From positions 73,043,501 through 73,107,500 of the forward strand of contig CM060831.1 in NCBI GenBank assembly GCA_030762175.1: a stretch of 64,000 bases of DNA. Direction: 5' to 3'. The notes below the pieces were generated by a model, which worked only from the letters and a program-made list of their open reading frames with translations, was not told the DNA's origin and ran no database searches. Position numbers and translations under genes: made by a program. Below, in pieces: positions 61,440 through 64,000 of the stretch; position 1 is the stretch's first letter, and each line of letters starts with the position of its first letter. This DNA is from Metallyticus violacea (lineage: Eukaryota > Arthropoda > Insecta > Mantodea > Metallyticidae).

Positions 61440-62276
61440 AATATTTTTTTCCTCCTGTTAACAAATGACACAAAACATTGACAGTACTTCAAAGCTTACC
61501 CCAAGACCAGCAAGTACATCTGTAACTATATCAATGCCATACATTTACTTTAATGTCGTGTTCCACTGTATGCTAACAGTAATTTATCAATATCTACATT
61601 TGTGGCAATGCATACCAGTTGAACATTAGTCGCAATTTGCTTCAATACATTGTCACGAATGGTCTCATTTTCTCTTACGATGTTTGCATTATACGAGGAG
61701 GCACTAATTATTGGCACACCATTGATATGCAAGAAATGTTTCAGTCTAACAAGGCATTTTATAAGGCGAAAAAGTGTTAATCATTTTTCTATTTACTTTG
61801 AATAGGGGTAGATTTGAACTGCCATAAGATACTCTAAGCATCGTGTACTTTTCATTACACACCTACCACATTATGTACATATAACTGTTATCTTAGAAAG
61901 AAAACTCATCAATTCTGAATTTTCAAATCCCTTCCGCAACAAATGGCACATTTTTTCTATTGTGTATACATTGCCAGAAATTTATACGAATCAAAATATA
62001 TTTTAGAGCGGTGTTTTTACATTCACTTTCAACTCTAATACCCTCACTCATTTCAGATGGAATATTTTTCTTTATGAAGCATACACAGTATTTACAGGCG
62101 CTACCGTTGAAAAGGTCTGTAATTCTTTCAACGAAGCAGATTGCGATAGGCCTTAGTGTAATGTTAATGCATAAACACTTTTTTCTTTTTGTGGGTCTCT
62201 TGTCTTTAATACTTGAAACAGTTCCTACTATGGTCCGCCCCCACTGAAATTTACAATGTTGAAGCCTAGTCATCAT
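61440..62276 (-). pseudogene. Unrecognised broken coding-like segment
   Basis: I do not recognise this. Three minus-strand pieces read like protein rather than noise. 62276-61923 (117 codons) contains ECKNTALKYILIRINFWQCI. 61732-61550 (60 codons) contains VPIISASSYNANIV and NVLKQIATNVQLVCIATNVD. 61543-61440, in a shifted frame, reads MYGIDIVTDVLAGLGVSFEV. Low-complexity bias is absent and the second and third pieces join across one frameshift near 61545. It may be a decayed transposon or gene fragment. No domain assigned. Confidence 0.25.
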
Positions 62277-63225
62277 ATTTTGTGAATATTAATTAGTAAT
62301 AAAAATATTATGTTGATGAATGTGTATCATGACGTATAATTTAATGTGCTAATTGTATGTCATCAAAAGAGAAAGTTATCCGTTGTAACTATCTACGGTA
62401 GCTCAGCCAGAGACAAGGCCAAGGGAAGTCATAAACCGCTATTAAAAAAAAAAAAAAAAAAAAAAAAGGAAAGGAAAGTGTATGGCACTTCTTAAAAGAC
62501 CTTCCATTGTCAAGGGTTAAAAAATTCCAGACTTTCCAATACGTTAGGGCATTTGTACAGCCAATTTTAAGCCAATCAATGTAAATAAATATTTTAAACT
62601 CTCAAAAACGGCGGGTGGCATGCGTTTGGTGAATTTCAACCAGCCTGTAGTAGATCTATATTTTGAATTTTATGGCAAAGCGCGAAACTTGACCCCCTTT
62701 TGTCTTGGTGAAGCAAATTTGAATCGAATATACAGAGGCGTTTGCTCCTCTGGGGCATGAGTTCCCAGTTCGCTCCATTTTGATCAGTTCTTATCATCAG
62801 TGCAGTTACGCGAATAACTTCTACAATCGATGCGGGTACTACGATAAGTTCTACTTCGGACGCAGTTCTCAGTTTCGTCTCCTTGGAAGTCGGGGCAGCT
62901 AATTTATACTCGGCGTAGTTAAGTCCTACCGTACACAGAACACCAGAGAACACGAAAGATTTTGCGAATAATGTATTACCATTCATAAGATCTACTCATC
63001 GCATGATTATTAACACAATTATTAATATCCTCTCCCAATTCAATTGAACTCGATTCACAAAACTACAGAGCAGAATTCTGAGACATTGTCATCATGCGTT
63101 GACAACAACACAAGGGCGACCAATAGTCCATTAACGATACGCTGCTACAAAATATGGCGATCGACAACTAAATTCCTTCATTATTGGTGACCAATCTGTC
63201 ATCAACGACTAATCCGCTTCAAAAT
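62277..63225. other. Possible 5' LTR region of a second LTR element
   Basis: Contains an A run (62444-62467) and a GC-richer stretch (62620-63200) that ends in cgcttca just before a PBS-like site. The left LTR boundary cannot be set because no second copy lies in the window. Confidence 0.3.
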
Positions 63226-63243
63226 TGGCGCCCAACTTGGGGC
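63226..63243 (+). other. PBS-like site for tRNA-Lys
   Basis: TGGCGCCCAACTTGGGGC matches the primer site at 49775-49792 in 17 of 18 positions, and is likewise preceded by a short A/T spacer (aaat) after an LTR-like CA. It suggests a plus-strand LTR element continuing to the right. Confidence 0.55.
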
Positions 63244-64000
63244 AAACAAAATAAAATTGCGTCATTCTTTTATCAACTAACATGCTCATGTTGTTATACA
63301 GGTTTATATCATTGTTTTATTAGGCTCGCCCTATATCGGAAACACTTCTACTTACCCATAAACGCCTTTTATGAACAGGAAATATATGTTTCACTGTTTT
63401 CACAGAAAGACAGTAAAACATCAACAAATATTCAATATGAGCATTCAAAAACAAAAAACACGCACAGGACACGACACCCAAGGAAGATACAGAATGGATC
63501 AAAATTGACTCTCGAATGCTGATTTTAAATTTGCATAGCTTAACAAACACACCATAAATTTCCTTCTACAAATAAAGGCTGAAAAATAAAATAGGCAAGC
63601 CGTGGGGGCATTCAAAGGGCCTACGTAGGACCTGTTGTAAGAATGCTGAGGAAAAATAATGTGATCTTTTTAAGTAGAAAGTATGAAAGATTTAATTAGT
63701 TAATTAACAAAATGCATTACTTTCCACAGTGTATGCCAACATTAAACAGATACACCATAAAACGCAGAACCTTGTGGATGAAAGAAAATTTACAAGGGTC
63801 ACTAGCTATACTCATTTTTTCAGTCTTGCCAATTTCGCGGGTCCGCCCCACGTGCAATTGGCCGCATTTGACCAGTTCTGCAATTCTCGTCTCGTTCCAC
63901 GTTTGAAAGCCCGCCGGAGAACCGGATGGGAGGCCAGTGTGAGTTTAACTCTGGGTTGTTCCTCCGAGAAAAACAGTAAACCAAATTATTACATTTACGT
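63244..64000. other. Sequence downstream of the PBS-like site
   Basis: No gag or pol ORF appears before the window ends. A GC-richer block lies at about 63820-63940. If this is the leader of an LTR element, its coding part lies outside the window or is decayed. Confidence 0.3.

Overview
The window looks like intergenic DNA from a large, AT-rich, repeat-laden animal genome, most likely an arthropod and probably an insect. The evidence is tRNA-derived SINEs with target-site duplications, R1-like and other non-LTR retrotransposon remains, mariner/Tc1-like transposase relics, a Ty3/gypsy-type LTR element with a tRNA-Lys primer site, and AAT microsatellites. I see no convincing host protein-coding gene, no rRNA gene and no intact tRNA gene. 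The species cannot be named from what is here.

Layout. 0-9 kb: a 0.7 kb DNA transposon with inverted ends and a catalytic-core-deleted transposase (2.3-3.0 kb), SINE-B copies (3.5-3.9 kb), a SINE-A copy (4.6 kb), a degenerate tandem repeat (6.9-7.2 kb) and a transposase scrap (8.2 kb). 9-26.5 kb: non-LTR retrotransposon fragments on the minus strand (9.6-10.3 kb) and plus strand (13.0-14.3 and 19.4-19.7 kb), several SINE-A copies, a 20-bp minisatellite next to a possible diverged LTR (17.4-17.7 kb), and an inverted-repeat unit enclosing a tandem repeat (25.5-26.3 kb). 28.9-31.2 kb: a 5'-truncated R1-like LINE with one reading-frame break and otherwise open reverse transcriptase. 32.8-36.0 kb: a clean SINE-B insertion, a cryptic ~143-bp tandem array and a plus-strand SINE-A. 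40-40.7 kb: an anonymous GC-richer patch with a heat-shock element next to a CCAAT box. 42-43.8 kb: a SINE-B inserted inside another SINE-B, then two SINE-A copies.

The most interesting object is a complete, young LTR retrotransposon on the minus strand (44726-50931). Its two 1136-bp LTRs differ at two positions. It has TG...CA ends, a 4-bp ATAG target duplication, an 18-nt primer-binding site for tRNA-Lys, and a single internal ORF (385 aa, coiled coil plus an internal 52-aa duplication). There is no protease, reverse transcriptase, RNase H or integrase, so it should move only with enzymes supplied in trans. The end of each LTR also contains a second, decayed copy of the primer site, as if the LTR boundary had grown outward past an older one. 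A second PBS-like sequence at 63226-63243 suggests the 5' part of another LTR element running off the right edge.

The elements do not form a pathway. They relate as parasites and hosts: SINEs depend on LINE enzymes, the LTR element depends on an autonomous relative, and younger insertions sit inside older ones.
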